DNA of 57,228 nt from Bordetella parapertussis. Lineage in GTDB: Bacteria > Pseudomonadota > Gammaproteobacteria > Burkholderiales > SG8-41. Position numbers and translations under genes: made by a program. Positions within the stretch are counted from its first letter, which is position 1. Each line of letters begins with the position of its first letter. The notes under the pieces are model-generated. The model was given only the letters and a program-made list of their open reading frames with translations. It ran no database searches and was not told where the DNA came from. Below are positions 17,746 through 25,595 of the stretch, piece by piece. Location: assembly GCA_945864585.1 (NCBI GenBank), contig CAMBCF010000015.1:1-57228 (forward strand). Reading direction: 5' to 3'.

Positions 17746-18258
17746 ATGACTACAGAAGGAAGTCTCAGTCCGGAAATCGTTCTGGCTGAAATGAAAAAAC
17801 ACGGCATCACCCACGTGGTGTGGCTGCCGGACAGTGAAACCAACTGGCTGTATACGCTGATGAAAGCGGATGCCTCCATTACACTGGTGCCGGTCGCGCG
17901 CGAGGGACTGGCGTTTTCATGCGCGGCCGGCATTTACATCGGCGGCGGCAAGCCTGTCATCCTGATTCAGAACACCGGCTTGATGGAGTCGGGCGACTCC
18001 ATGCGCGGCTGGACCATGGGCCTGAACATTCCGGTGGTGCTGATGGTGGGCTATCGCGGGTATACGCGCCACGGCGTCAACAAGGACACCGCAGCCACCT
18101 ATACCGAGCCTTTCCTCAACGCGTTTCGCATCCAGTACTACCTGGTCGAGAACAGCAGTGACGCGCCGCGCATTTCGGTCGCATTCGAGGAAGCGCAAAG
18201 AACCAAACGTCCGGTCGCCATACTCATCGGCGACGAGTATCACGGCTTTAACCGATAA
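17746..18258 (+). CDS. TPP-dependent decarboxylase, PYR-domain subunit (ComD-like)
   Basis: The 170-residue protein is the pyrimidine-binding half of a thiamine diphosphate enzyme, similar to the alpha subunit of sulfopyruvate decarboxylase and to phosphonopyruvate decarboxylase. The activating Glu sits in PVAREGLAFSCAAG (Glu53), and IQNTGLMESGDSMRG and VGYRGYTRHG are family landmarks. An AAGGGAGG box precedes the ATG. The beta subunit gene follows after 14 bases, so the pair should form one enzyme that decarboxylates a 2-oxo acid. Methanogen ComD acts on sulfopyruvate in coenzyme M synthesis, but coenzyme M is unlikely in this organism, so the natural 2-oxo acid is unknown. Confidence 0.82.
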   Translation: MTTEGSLSPEIVLAEMKKHGITHVVWLPDSETNWLYTLMKADASITLVPVAREGLAFSCAAGIYIGGGKPVILIQNTGLMESGDSMRGWTMGLNIPVVLMVGYRGYTRHGVNKDTAATYTEPFLNAFRIQYYLVENSSDAPRISVAFEEAQRTKRPVAILIGDEYHGFNR

Positions 18259-18272
18259 ACAGGAGACCTGTC

Positions 18273-18860
18273 ATGATGCAAATGGAAGAAATATTGAAGG
18301 TGTTCCTGCCGCACCGCGGCGACGCCCTCGTGGTATCCGGGCGCTCCAACCGTCATTGGGACAAGATCAGCACCCTCAAAAACCGCGACCTCGCGCTCGG
18401 CGATCCGGCGATGGGCGGCCATGCCTCGTTCGCGCTGGGTCTCGCGCTGGCGCAACCGAACAAAAAAGTGGTGCTGTTCGATTCCGAGGGCGATCTGCAG
18501 ATGAGCCTGGGTGTGCTGTCGATGGTTGCCGAGCAAAAGCCGAAGAATTTCTATCACTTCGTGCTCGACAACGAATGCTACGCCACCACCGGCGGCCAGC
18601 CGGTGCCGAACGCGAAAACCATCGCCTACGATGTCATCGCCAAGGGTTGCGGCTATCCGTATTCCTACGCCTACACCAACCTCGAATCGTTCTCGGTCAA
18701 CGTCAAGCGCATCATGTCTGAAACCGGACCGGTGTTCGTGGCGATGAAAATTGTGCCGGAAATTGAGAACGTGCCCATCGGGCAACGCACACCGCGCCTG
18801 GGCCGCACCAAGGAGCAGGCGGTGGCAGATCTGCGCAAGGAGTTGGGCTTAAACAATTGA
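18273..18860 (+). CDS. TPP-dependent decarboxylase, PP-domain subunit (ComE-like)
   Basis: A 195-residue diphosphate-binding half that pairs with the gene before it. The TPP/Mg motif is DSEGDLQMSLGVL with VLDN about 30 residues later, fitting the GDG...N pattern. LALGDPAMGGHASFALGLA and YATTGGQPVP match ComE and phosphonopyruvate decarboxylase C-terminal halves. AGGAG lies upstream of the ATG at 18273; a second ATG follows at once. The amidohydrolase gene starts 64 bases downstream. The two-subunit arrangement and small sizes argue against a full-length acetolactate synthase. The reaction is probably decarboxylation of a 2-oxo acid to an aldehyde. Confidence 0.82.
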   Translation: MMQMEEILKVFLPHRGDALVVSGRSNRHWDKISTLKNRDLALGDPAMGGHASFALGLALAQPNKKVVLFDSEGDLQMSLGVLSMVAEQKPKNFYHFVLDNECYATTGGQPVPNAKTIAYDVIAKGCGYPYSYAYTNLESFSVNVKRIMSETGPVFVAMKIVPEIENVPIGQRTPRLGRTKEQAVADLRKELGLNN

Positions 18861-18924
18861 GCCGAGTGTAACCCCGGCGGCGCACGCTGACTGAACCGCC
18901 ACAACCTGTCACGGAGGAACGCTT

Positions 18925-19950
18925 ATGCCGTTCGGAGGCAATGACTGGCACACTTTAACTACGGAACCCACTCTGGAACCGGAGTTGCCCATTTGCGATC
19001 CCCATCATCACTTTTGGGATCGCCGCGCGGAGCGCATTCCCTATCAACGCTATCTGCTGGACGAACTGGCGGCAGACGTTCATGGCGGTCACAACGTGCG
19101 CTCCACCGTGTTCATCGAGTGCCGTTCGATGTACCGCACGGACGGACCGGCGGAAATGCGTCCCGTCGGTGAAGTCGAATTTGTCCAGGGTCTGGCGGCC
19201 GCCAGTGCCACTGGTCTCTATGGGCCGTGCCGTGCTGCTGCTGCCATTATCGGACACGCAAACCTGAACCTCGGCGAGCGGGTCGCGCCGGTGCTGGAAG
19301 CGTTGCAGGCGGCCAGTCCCAATCGCTTTCGCGGGATTCGCCATTCCGCGACCTGGGATCCGCACCCCGAAGTGGAAAACACCGCCGCGCACAAAATGCA
19401 GGGCCAGCTTGCCAGCGATCAATTTCGCGCCGGTGCGCGGGTGCTGGCGCGCAAAGGGTTCACGCTGGAGGGATGGGTATACCACCCGCAACTGCCCGAA
19501 CTGGCGGCGTTTGCCAAAGCGGTTCCCGAACTGACGATTGTGCTAAATCACGTGGGCGGGCTGTTGCGCACCGGACCCTACGCTGTTCGCAACGACGAGG
19601 TGATGGCCACCTGGCGCAACGGCATAGCCGCGGTGGCTGCCTGCCCCAACATCGTGGTCAAACTCGGCGGTATCGGCATGACCCGCACCGGTTTCGACTG
19701 GCATACCCGCCACAAGCCCATCGGCTCGGAAGAGCTGGCAGCCGCCATGGCGCCGATACTGACCTACTGCATCGAACAATTCACGCCTGCGCGCAGCATG
19801 TTCGAGAGCAACTTCCCGGTGGACAAGGTCTCCTTTTCCTATCACGTGATGTACAACGCGTTCAAACGGTTTTCCAAAGGTTATACCGCCAGCGAACGCG
19901 CCGCCATGTTCCATGACGCGGCGGCAAAAATCTATCGCATAGCGCACTGA
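18925..19950 (+). CDS. Amidohydrolase (TIM-barrel, Amidohydro_2 family)
   Basis: 341 residues with the N-terminal metal motif ICDPHHHFWDRR, strand motifs FRGIRHSATWDPHP and IVLNHVGG, the AACPNIVVKLGGIGM strand, and MFESNFPVDKVSFSYH near the end. These match the Amidohydro_2 group that includes 2-pyrone-4,6-dicarboxylate hydrolase and related lactonases or decarboxylases. An ACGGAGG box precedes the ATG. It closes the operon with the TPP decarboxylase and ends at a strong terminator. A plausible role is opening a lactone or removing a carboxyl group upstream or downstream of the decarboxylase, but the pathway is not identified. Confidence 0.88.
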   Translation: MPFGGNDWHTLTTEPTLEPELPICDPHHHFWDRRAERIPYQRYLLDELAADVHGGHNVRSTVFIECRSMYRTDGPAEMRPVGEVEFVQGLAAASATGLYGPCRAAAAIIGHANLNLGERVAPVLEALQAASPNRFRGIRHSATWDPHPEVENTAAHKMQGQLASDQFRAGARVLARKGFTLEGWVYHPQLPELAAFAKAVPELTIVLNHVGGLLRTGPYAVRNDEVMATWRNGIAAVAACPNIVVKLGGIGMTRTGFDWHTRHKPIGSEELAAAMAPILTYCIEQFTPARSMFESNFPVDKVSFSYHVMYNAFKRFSKGYTASERAAMFHDAAAKIYRIAH

Positions 19951-19962
19951 CCCGCAGACGAC

Positions 19963-19993
19963 AAAAAAGCCCGGAGGTTCTCCGGGCTTTTTT
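19963..19993. terminator. Bidirectional rho-independent terminator
   Basis: A perfect stem, AAAAAAGCCCGGAG paired with CTCCGGGCTTTTTT around a 3-base loop, with A-run and T-run on opposite sides. It lies between two convergent genes (stops at 19950 and 20017) and should stop transcription from both strands. Confidence 0.93.
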
Positions 19994-20016
19994 CGCTTCA
20001 GCGCTTCAACTGCGCA

Positions 20017-21084
20017 TCATGCCTTCTTGCGGTTTTTCTCCAGCCACCCATCCACCAGCGTCACCGTCTGATCGAGCACATCCAGTTGCATGCCTTTGGA
20101 TTTGGCGATGGTCTGCACCAGACGATCCACGCGCTCGATGTTGGGCGCGCCGTTGGCCAGCGCGCGTGCTGCGGACGAGGGCGTGAGCAGCGACAGCGCT
20201 GCGTTGGCGTATTTTTCGAACGGCACCATATCGCGCGGATTTGCACCCAGCGCAACGCACAGCTTCACCACCCAGTCGTAAACTGCGCGCGAGGCTTCGA
20301 GGTCGCTGTGCACTGCGTCCTTGATCGGGCGCATGGCGTCTTTTTGCACGCAACGGTAATTGCCGGAGCACAGCATCGCCCATTTGGCGAGCGGCACGAA
20401 TACCGAGTCGTGTACTTTCAATTTCACCGGTAGTTCGATCTTGCTGCCGCCGACATCAAAGCGTGACGCGTCCACGTCTTTTTCCAGCACACGCAGCACT
20501 GCAGTATGGGCATCGGATTCAAACCGCGCCGACTTGAAATTGGTCGGTAGCCGCACTTGCAGCACATTGACCTTGTCTTCAGGCGGACGGAACGCCTGCG
20601 GGTCAGGACTGCATAACGTCATGCACGCGGGGTCGAAGCTGTCCCACACCGCGGCCTCGGTGTAGCAGCCACGTATCGCGTTGGCGTCTATCGACTTGAT
20701 GCGCTTCAAGTACGGCAGCGGCGGCATGTTCATGATCGACATGCAGGGCTTCTTCGACGTTGCCACGGCCTCGAGCAGTTCGCGCACGCCGGGCGAACGG
20801 TATTGCGGCTCCTGCATGGCGAGCACGACTAAATCATAGTTGACCGGGTCGAATGCGGTGGTGCCACCCGCGGCCATTTTTCCCGAGAGTTTTTTGGAGT
20901 TGATTTCGACCAGGCCTTCGCGGCCCTTGACCGGCATGCGTATCAGTGCGCCTTCGCTGTTGATCAAGTCCGCTTCGGCGGGCAGGCACACCAGATCGAC
21001 GTTGTGTCCCGCGAGCGCGAGCTTGGTGGCGAGTAGCGAGCCGTAGGACGCGCCCATGATGAGGATTTTGTAGGTAGTAGCCAT
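20017..21084 (-). CDS. Ketopantoate reductase-like (ApbA/PanE family) dehydrogenase
   Basis: A 355-residue protein with an N-terminal Rossmann motif KILIMGASYGSLLATKLALAG (G-x-x-x-G loop), DLVVLAMQEPQYRSPGV where NAD(P)-domain strand 4 should be, and a helical C-terminal domain with KWAMLCSGNYRCV, which recalls the KxxxN catalytic region of ketopantoate reductases. It is longer than classic PanE (about 300) and the start GxGxxG is altered to GASYGS, so a different 2-oxo or 2-hydroxy acid is likely. The next gene upstream on this strand is a Bug receptor 128 bases away. Oxidation or reduction of a carboxylic acid imported via that receptor is a reasonable guess. Confidence 0.72.
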   Translation of the reverse strand: MATTYKILIMGASYGSLLATKLALAGHNVDLVCLPAEADLINSEGALIRMPVKGREGLVEINSKKLSGKMAAGGTTAFDPVNYDLVVLAMQEPQYRSPGVRELLEAVATSKKPCMSIMNMPPLPYLKRIKSIDANAIRGCYTEAAVWDSFDPACMTLCSPDPQAFRPPEDKVNVLQVRLPTNFKSARFESDAHTAVLRVLEKDVDASRFDVGGSKIELPVKLKVHDSVFVPLAKWAMLCSGNYRCVQKDAMRPIKDAVHSDLEASRAVYDWVVKLCVALGANPRDMVPFEKYANAALSLLTPSSAARALANGAPNIERVDRLVQTIAKSKGMQLDVLDQTVTLVDGWLEKNRKKA

Positions 21085-21212
21085 AGTCGTCCTTGTGAGT
21101 GAAGATTAAATCGGAGCGGGCGTGCAGGTTTTCTTTGCGCGTGCGGCCCGTCACAGCAAGTGATTGATTCTATTCAATAAGGCACAGCGATGCAACGTTG
21201 CGCGCTACGCTT

Positions 21213-22181
21213 TCAATCCGCCTTGATGCCCGCGTCCTTGATTAGCCGTGACCATTTGTTCAGTTCAGAGCGTATGTAGGCACGAAACGCGTCAGGATCC
21301 TTTACCGCAGGCTCCAGTCCCGCATTTTGCAGTTGCTCACGCACCTCGGGCATGGCCATTACCGCTACCGTGTCCCTGTGCATGCGTTCGATGATCGCCG
21401 CGGGCGTTTTCGCCGGAAACGCCATGCCCAGCCAGCCGCTGGCTTCAAATCCCGGATAGCCGCCTTCGGCTATTGACGGCACGCCGGGCAATATCGGCGA
21501 GCGCTTCAAGCTGGTGACACCGATGCCGCGCAGCTTGCCCGACTTCACATGCGGCGCACCGGTGGAAATTATGCCGGCGAGGCTTTCAACCTGACCGGAG
21601 ATAGCGTCGATCACCGCTTGTGCGCCGCCCCTGTAGGGCACATTGACCACATGGATGCCGGCGGTCGCCTTGAATAATTCAAACGACAGGTGTGCGATGC
21701 TGCCGGCGCCAGGGTTGGCAACGTTAATTGTGCCGGGCTGCTGTTTCGCGCGCGCGACAAATTCCTTGAGTGTTTTCACCGGCATTGACGGATGCACCGA
21801 CAACAGGCCGCTCACGTCGACCAGTTGCGCCACCGGTGCGAAATCGTTCAGGGTATCGAAGGACACCTTGCCGTGCAGTGCCGGACTCATCGCGAGCGAG
21901 GCCACCGACGCGAGCAGCATGGTGTAGCCATCGGGTGCAGCTCTTGCCACGAACTCATGCGCAATGTTGCCGCCCGCGCCGGCGCGATTTTCAACCACGA
22001 TTTGCTGCCCCAGACGCGGACTTAACTTCACCGCCACCACGCGTGCCACCAGATCATTGGCGCCGCCGGGCGGGAAGCCCACGATAAAACGCACTGGCTT
22101 TAGCGGATAATCTGCGGCCCACGCGCTACAGGGCAGCATGAAAACTATCAGCAGTGCAACGACGGCTTTTAATGGCGTCAT
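21213..22181 (-). CDS. Bug family (TctC-type) periplasmic solute receptor
   Basis: 322 residues from the ATG at 22181; the open frame extends to 22241 but the extra 20 residues precede a proper signal peptide (LLIVFMLPCSAWAA). Mature-fold landmarks: YPLKPVRFIVGFPPGGANDL, VVENRAGAGGNIA, APDGYTML, NVANPGAGSIAHLSFELF and VVNVPYRGGAQAVID. It ends KDAGIKAD. The gene is divergent from the GlcG-like gene (starts 80 bases apart), so that short gap probably carries promoters for both. The ligand is unknown; the ketopantoate-reductase-like gene downstream may act on it. Confidence 0.9.
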   Translation of the reverse strand: MTPLKAVVALLIVFMLPCSAWAADYPLKPVRFIVGFPPGGANDLVARVVAVKLSPRLGQQIVVENRAGAGGNIAHEFVARAAPDGYTMLLASVASLAMSPALHGKVSFDTLNDFAPVAQLVDVSGLLSVHPSMPVKTLKEFVARAKQQPGTINVANPGAGSIAHLSFELFKATAGIHVVNVPYRGGAQAVIDAISGQVESLAGIISTGAPHVKSGKLRGIGVTSLKRSPILPGVPSIAEGGYPGFEASGWLGMAFPAKTPAAIIERMHRDTVAVMAMPEVREQLQNAGLEPAVKDPDAFRAYIRSELNKWSRLIKDAGIKAD

Positions 22182-22261
22182 GGGCGTAGGTGGCAACGGG
22201 TTTGTGAGAGGGCATTGTAGTGCATGCGGCTTATAATCCAAACTCTGACTGGAGATACGTT

Positions 22262-22729
22262 ATGAGCACCATCACCCTGTCGCAAGCCGAAAAAATTATC
22301 GATGCCGTCATCGCGCGCGCGCGTGAACTGCAATGCCGCCCGATCTCGGTGGTGGTGGTGGAACCCGGCGCCATCGTCAAGGCGTTCAAAAAAGAAGACG
22401 GCTCGGCGATGATGCGTTTTGAAATGGCGATGGGCAAAGCGTATGCAGCGCTGGCGCTGGGGCGTTCGTCAAGTCTGGTGCGGGTGCGAACGGAACAAAA
22501 GCCGTTGTTCATGGATTTTTTGTTCAAGGCATCCGCAGATAAAATATTTGCCGAAGGCGGCGGCAGGCTGATACGCGCCGCCGATGGCGAATTGCTGGGC
22601 GCAGTAGGCGTCACCGGCGACAAGGAAGAACAGGATGAAGCGCTCGCCGCGCATGGCATACGCGCGGCAGGTTTGAAGACCGATGAGGATTGCGAAAATC
22701 TTGCGCATCCTGTGCGGCTGAAGAATTAA
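22262..22729 (+). CDS. GlcG/HbpS family (DUF336) protein
   Basis: This 155-residue protein matches the GlcG/HbpS family: ITLSQAEKIIDAVIARAREL, ISVVVVEPGAIVKAFKKEDG, KAYAALALGRSS and GELLGAVGVTG. Members include a haem-binding sensor (HbpS), a propanediol-utilisation protein (PduO C-terminal) and the GlcG protein of glycolate operons; many act with dehydrogenases or corrinoid enzymes. I start at the ATG at 22262, preceded by CTGGAGATACGTT; the track upstream to 22220 adds non-family residues. It stands divergent from the Bug gene and is followed by a repeat-rich gap. Confidence 0.85.
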   Translation: MSTITLSQAEKIIDAVIARARELQCRPISVVVVEPGAIVKAFKKEDGSAMMRFEMAMGKAYAALALGRSSSLVRVRTEQKPLFMDFLFKASADKIFAEGGGRLIRAADGELLGAVGVTGDKEEQDEALAAHGIRAAGLKTDEDCENLAHPVRLKN

Positions 22730-22748
22730 CGACTGCCCCACCACCGTC

Positions 22749-22792
22749 ATGCTGGCGGAGCACGCCCCGGACTGCGATCCGGAGGCCAGCAT
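22749..22792. repeat. Dispersed inverted-repeat element in the 22730-22990 gap
   Basis: ATGCTGGC (22749-22756) pairs with GCCAGCAT (22785-22792), with a smaller CCGG pair inside. About 60 bases further, GGTTCC and GGAAC arms form another hairpin (about 22853-22877). The gap looks like clustered extragenic repeats. The last 60 bases before the next gene are AT-rich and may hold its promoter. Confidence 0.6.
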
Positions 22793-22990
22793 CCAGTACG
22801 TAAACCGATCCGCAGGATGTAAATCGAGGCGCTACGCGCGGTTGAACAAACTGGGTTCCTGGTCGAGCCTGGAACGACGAAGCTCAGTTAGCAGCGGCAA
22901 CATAAGTATCTGTTTTAATTGATTTTTTTTACAAGAACACAACCATTTATAATTCGCGCATTGGTCACAATTTCAGACACGGAGAATCCC

Positions 22991-24736
22991 ATGCCCCAGC
23001 ACAATCTTACTTACAACACATCCCAGCCCAAAAAATACAAACTCATCGTCGAAAAAGATGTGGCGATACCGCTGCGCGACGGCTCGGTGCTTAGTGCCGA
23101 TGTATTTCGCCCTGATAACACAAGTGAGGGCGGCGACGAAAAATTTCCCATCCTGCTTATCACCGGGCCGTATCAAAAAGACAAGTTGTGGGTGCCGCCG
23201 TCCGATCTCGAAGAAAAAGCCAATCCCTACATGAACTGGGAGTGCTGCAATCCGCTGTGGTGGTGTCCGCGCGGCTATGTGCTGGTGCGCGTGGACAGCC
23301 GCGGCTCGGGCAAATCGCTGGGCGCATCCGAGCCGAGTTCGTATCAGGAGGCGGTCGATACCTATGACGCGATCGAACATGTCGCCAAACAAGTGTGGAG
23401 CAATGGCAATGTCGGTTGCCTGGGCATTTCGTATCACGCGAATTTTCAGTGGCGTGTCGCCAATCTGCAGCCGCCCTCGCTCAAAGCCATCATGCCGTGG
23501 GAAGGCCGCGCCGATCAGTATCGCGACCAGGCGTATCACGGCGGTATTTTTGCGTCGGGTTTTCTGGTGGCGTGGTGGTATCTGCAGGCCGCGCATCACC
23601 TGCTGGGCAAACCGAACAGCTACAACCCCGAGGCGTTCAACAACAATCAGTTGTGGACCTACATGCGCAATGATCTCGACTCGGAGTGGTGGCGGCAGAA
23701 AAGCGCGCGCTGGGACAAGATCACCGTGCCGATGTACAGCGTCGGCAACTGGGGTGGCCACGGCCTTCATCTGCGCGGCAACACCGAGGGTTATATGTGC
23801 GCGGCGTCCCAGCACAAAAAACTGCGCATCCACACCGGCTCGCACTATCACCCGTTTCACGCGGCAGAAGCGCGCATCGAACAACTACGCTGGTTCGACT
23901 ACTGGCTGAAGGGCATCAACACCGGCATCATGGACGAGCCGCCGGTCAAGCTCGAAATTCGCACCGGCGGCACCTTGAAGCGCTACCCGTTCCGCTTTGA
24001 AAACGAATGGCCGCTCGCCCGCACGCAGTGGACCAGGTTTTATCTGCAACCCACCAGCGACAAACCAGGCAACGGCAAAACCGCAGAAGGCAAAATCTCT
24101 GCCACGCCGCCCGCCAAGGCCGGCAAGATCACCTATCCGGCATCACCCGGCGGACGCCACTCGCACGGCGGGCGCAGCGGTGTGTCGTTTGAAACTGCGC
24201 CGATGAAGGCAGACACTGAGATTACCGGGCCTATTGTGCTCAACATCTGGGTGTCGAGCACGTCCGAGGACATGGACATCCTCGCCACCTTGCGCAACAT
24301 CGACGCGAGGGGACGCGACGTGCCTGAACTCGGCCAGCGCGGCGAACCCACCGAGTGCCTCACTAAAGGCTGGCTGCGCGCTTCACACCGCAAGCTGGAT
24401 CCGGGAAAGTCGTTGCCGTACCGGCCGTATCACGCGCACAACGAACGCTGGTTATTGAAAAAAGGCGAGATCGTCGAGTGCCAGGTGGAAATCATTTCCA
24501 CCTGCATCGTGATCAAAAAGGGCCACAAGCTGCGTCTCGACATCGGCCCGAAGGATGGCCACGCCTCGGCACACTTCACGCACTACCACGCCGACTACAA
24601 CGATGGCGCGCTCAATACCATCCATTCGGGGAAGAACAAGCCGACGTATCTGCAACTGCCGATTATTCCGGCAAAGGCAGGGGCGAAACCTGCGCGTGCG
24701 GCGAAGAAAAAAACCAAACCGGCAAGTAAGAAGTAA
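22991..24736 (+). CDS. CocE/NonD family X-Pro dipeptidyl-peptidase-like hydrolase
   Basis: A 581-residue serine hydrolase of the CocE type. An alpha/beta domain (about 20-340) carries the DGSVLSADVFRP start, a long VLVRVDSRGSGKSLGAS strand-turn, and the nucleophile elbow VGCLGISYHANFQW (G-x-S-x-H, so the last Gly of the usual motif is His). RIHTGSHYHPFH probably holds the catalytic His. The C-terminal jelly roll (about 360-560) shows GPIVLNIWVSSTSEDMDI. Family members cleave X-Pro peptides, cocaine or cephalosporin esters. No signal peptide is seen. I start at the ATG at 22991, preceded by ACGGAGAATCCC. The C-terminus is a Lys/Ala-rich tail. Substrate unknown. Confidence 0.85.
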   Translation: MPQHNLTYNTSQPKKYKLIVEKDVAIPLRDGSVLSADVFRPDNTSEGGDEKFPILLITGPYQKDKLWVPPSDLEEKANPYMNWECCNPLWWCPRGYVLVRVDSRGSGKSLGASEPSSYQEAVDTYDAIEHVAKQVWSNGNVGCLGISYHANFQWRVANLQPPSLKAIMPWEGRADQYRDQAYHGGIFASGFLVAWWYLQAAHHLLGKPNSYNPEAFNNNQLWTYMRNDLDSEWWRQKSARWDKITVPMYSVGNWGGHGLHLRGNTEGYMCAASQHKKLRIHTGSHYHPFHAAEARIEQLRWFDYWLKGINTGIMDEPPVKLEIRTGGTLKRYPFRFENEWPLARTQWTRFYLQPTSDKPGNGKTAEGKISATPPAKAGKITYPASPGGRHSHGGRSGVSFETAPMKADTEITGPIVLNIWVSSTSEDMDILATLRNIDARGRDVPELGQRGEPTECLTKGWLRASHRKLDPGKSLPYRPYHAHNERWLLKKGEIVECQVEIISTCIVIKKGHKLRLDIGPKDGHASAHFTHYHADYNDGALNTIHSGKNKPTYLQLPIIPAKAGAKPARAAKKKTKPASKK

Positions 24737-24740
24737 CGTG

Positions 24741-24771
24741 TAGCCCGGATGAAACGAAGTGGAATCCGGGG
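24741..24771. repeat. Dispersed hairpin repeat
   Basis: TAGCCCGGAT and GAATCCGGGG form a 7-bp stem (CCCGGAT at 24744-24750, ATCCGGG at 24764-24770) directly after the CocE stop. It resembles the widespread TAGCCCGGATG...GAATCCGGG extragenic repeat of proteobacteria. It lacks a T-run, so it is a repeat rather than a terminator. Confidence 0.6.
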
Positions 24772-24815
24772 TTTACGACTTTCGGAATGCGCTGCGCTCG
24801 TGCCGGCGATGTGCG

Positions 24816-25583
24816 CTAAGCGAATTCGCTTCTAAGCAGATTGCGGACCTCCTCAGGCGGAACCGCCCAAGGGCCGGCTTGATAAGGCTTGATGCCCAAC
24901 CGTTTAAGCTCCGGCGCCAACTCCGCCATCTTGATGCCGATGGCCAGCGGGTCCATGATGATCGCACCGTCCACTTCCCGTATATCCTGGTCGATCAGCC
25001 ACTGACCGAGGTACAGCCCCGCGGGGTAGAGCGCGGTGGCGCCGCGCGCGACCAGCGCCTTCGCCACCCGCATGAACTCCGCGACAAAAGGCTGTGGGTT
25101 ATGCCAGAGGTTCGCATAGTCGGTGAACGCGAAGTTCACGTAGCCGCCCGACGCCATGCGCTCCGTGACCTTGTAGCGATCAGCGAGCTCCAGAAAGAAG
25201 TAGTGCAGACGAACGTTGTTCACGATAAACGCGAAGTTCGGCGCCAACTGGCTGTAATAGGCGAGTGTGGCCTGCGTCATGAACACCACCGGGATATCCA
25301 CCATCTCGCGCAGCTCGTGGTATCCGAGGTCGAGGCACTGCGTCACAAACACTTCGTATCCTTCCGCCTGGGCGCGCATCGCGCTCCTGATCGTTTCGTG
25401 CGCAACGAGTTGCAGGTGCGTTCTGCTGCGGGCCGCGCCCGGAAGATTCCTGCCTAAATTGGGAAACTCGACCACGGTATCCGGCCGACACACGCGCTGC
25501 GCATGGCGCTTGAGCGAATCGTAGTACGGCTTGTAGATATCCGATGTGCCGAGTGGCGTGCCGCTCTGTACGCAAATCCTCAT
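24816..25583 (-). CDS. Asp/Glu racemase superfamily-like protein
   Basis: The 255-residue protein opens RICVQSGTP and shows EVFVTQCLDLGYHELRE, with a Cys at the first active-site position of the aspartate/glutamate/hydantoin racemase and maleate isomerase superfamily. The place of the second Cys seems to read ALYPAGLYLG, with no Cys, so a true two-base racemase is unlikely; decarboxylase or isomerase variants exist. It follows the flavoprotein gene by 12 bases on the same strand, so they are probably co-transcribed. The call rests on weak motifs and overall length (about 240-260 is usual). Confidence 0.6.
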   Translation of the reverse strand: MRICVQSGTPLGTSDIYKPYYDSLKRHAQRVCRPDTVVEFPNLGRNLPGAARSRTHLQLVAHETIRSAMRAQAEGYEVFVTQCLDLGYHELREMVDIPVVFMTQATLAYYSQLAPNFAFIVNNVRLHYFFLELADRYKVTERMASGGYVNFAFTDYANLWHNPQPFVAEFMRVAKALVARGATALYPAGLYLGQWLIDQDIREVDGAIIMDPLAIGIKMAELAPELKRLGIKPYQAGPWAVPPEEVRNLLRSEFA

Positions 25584-25595
25584 GCTGGAATTCTC

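Noticed and set aside
17746-18860. Sulfopyruvate decarboxylase of coenzyme M synthesis
   Set aside because: The subunits resemble ComD/ComE, but no other coenzyme M genes are present, so the specific name is not justified.
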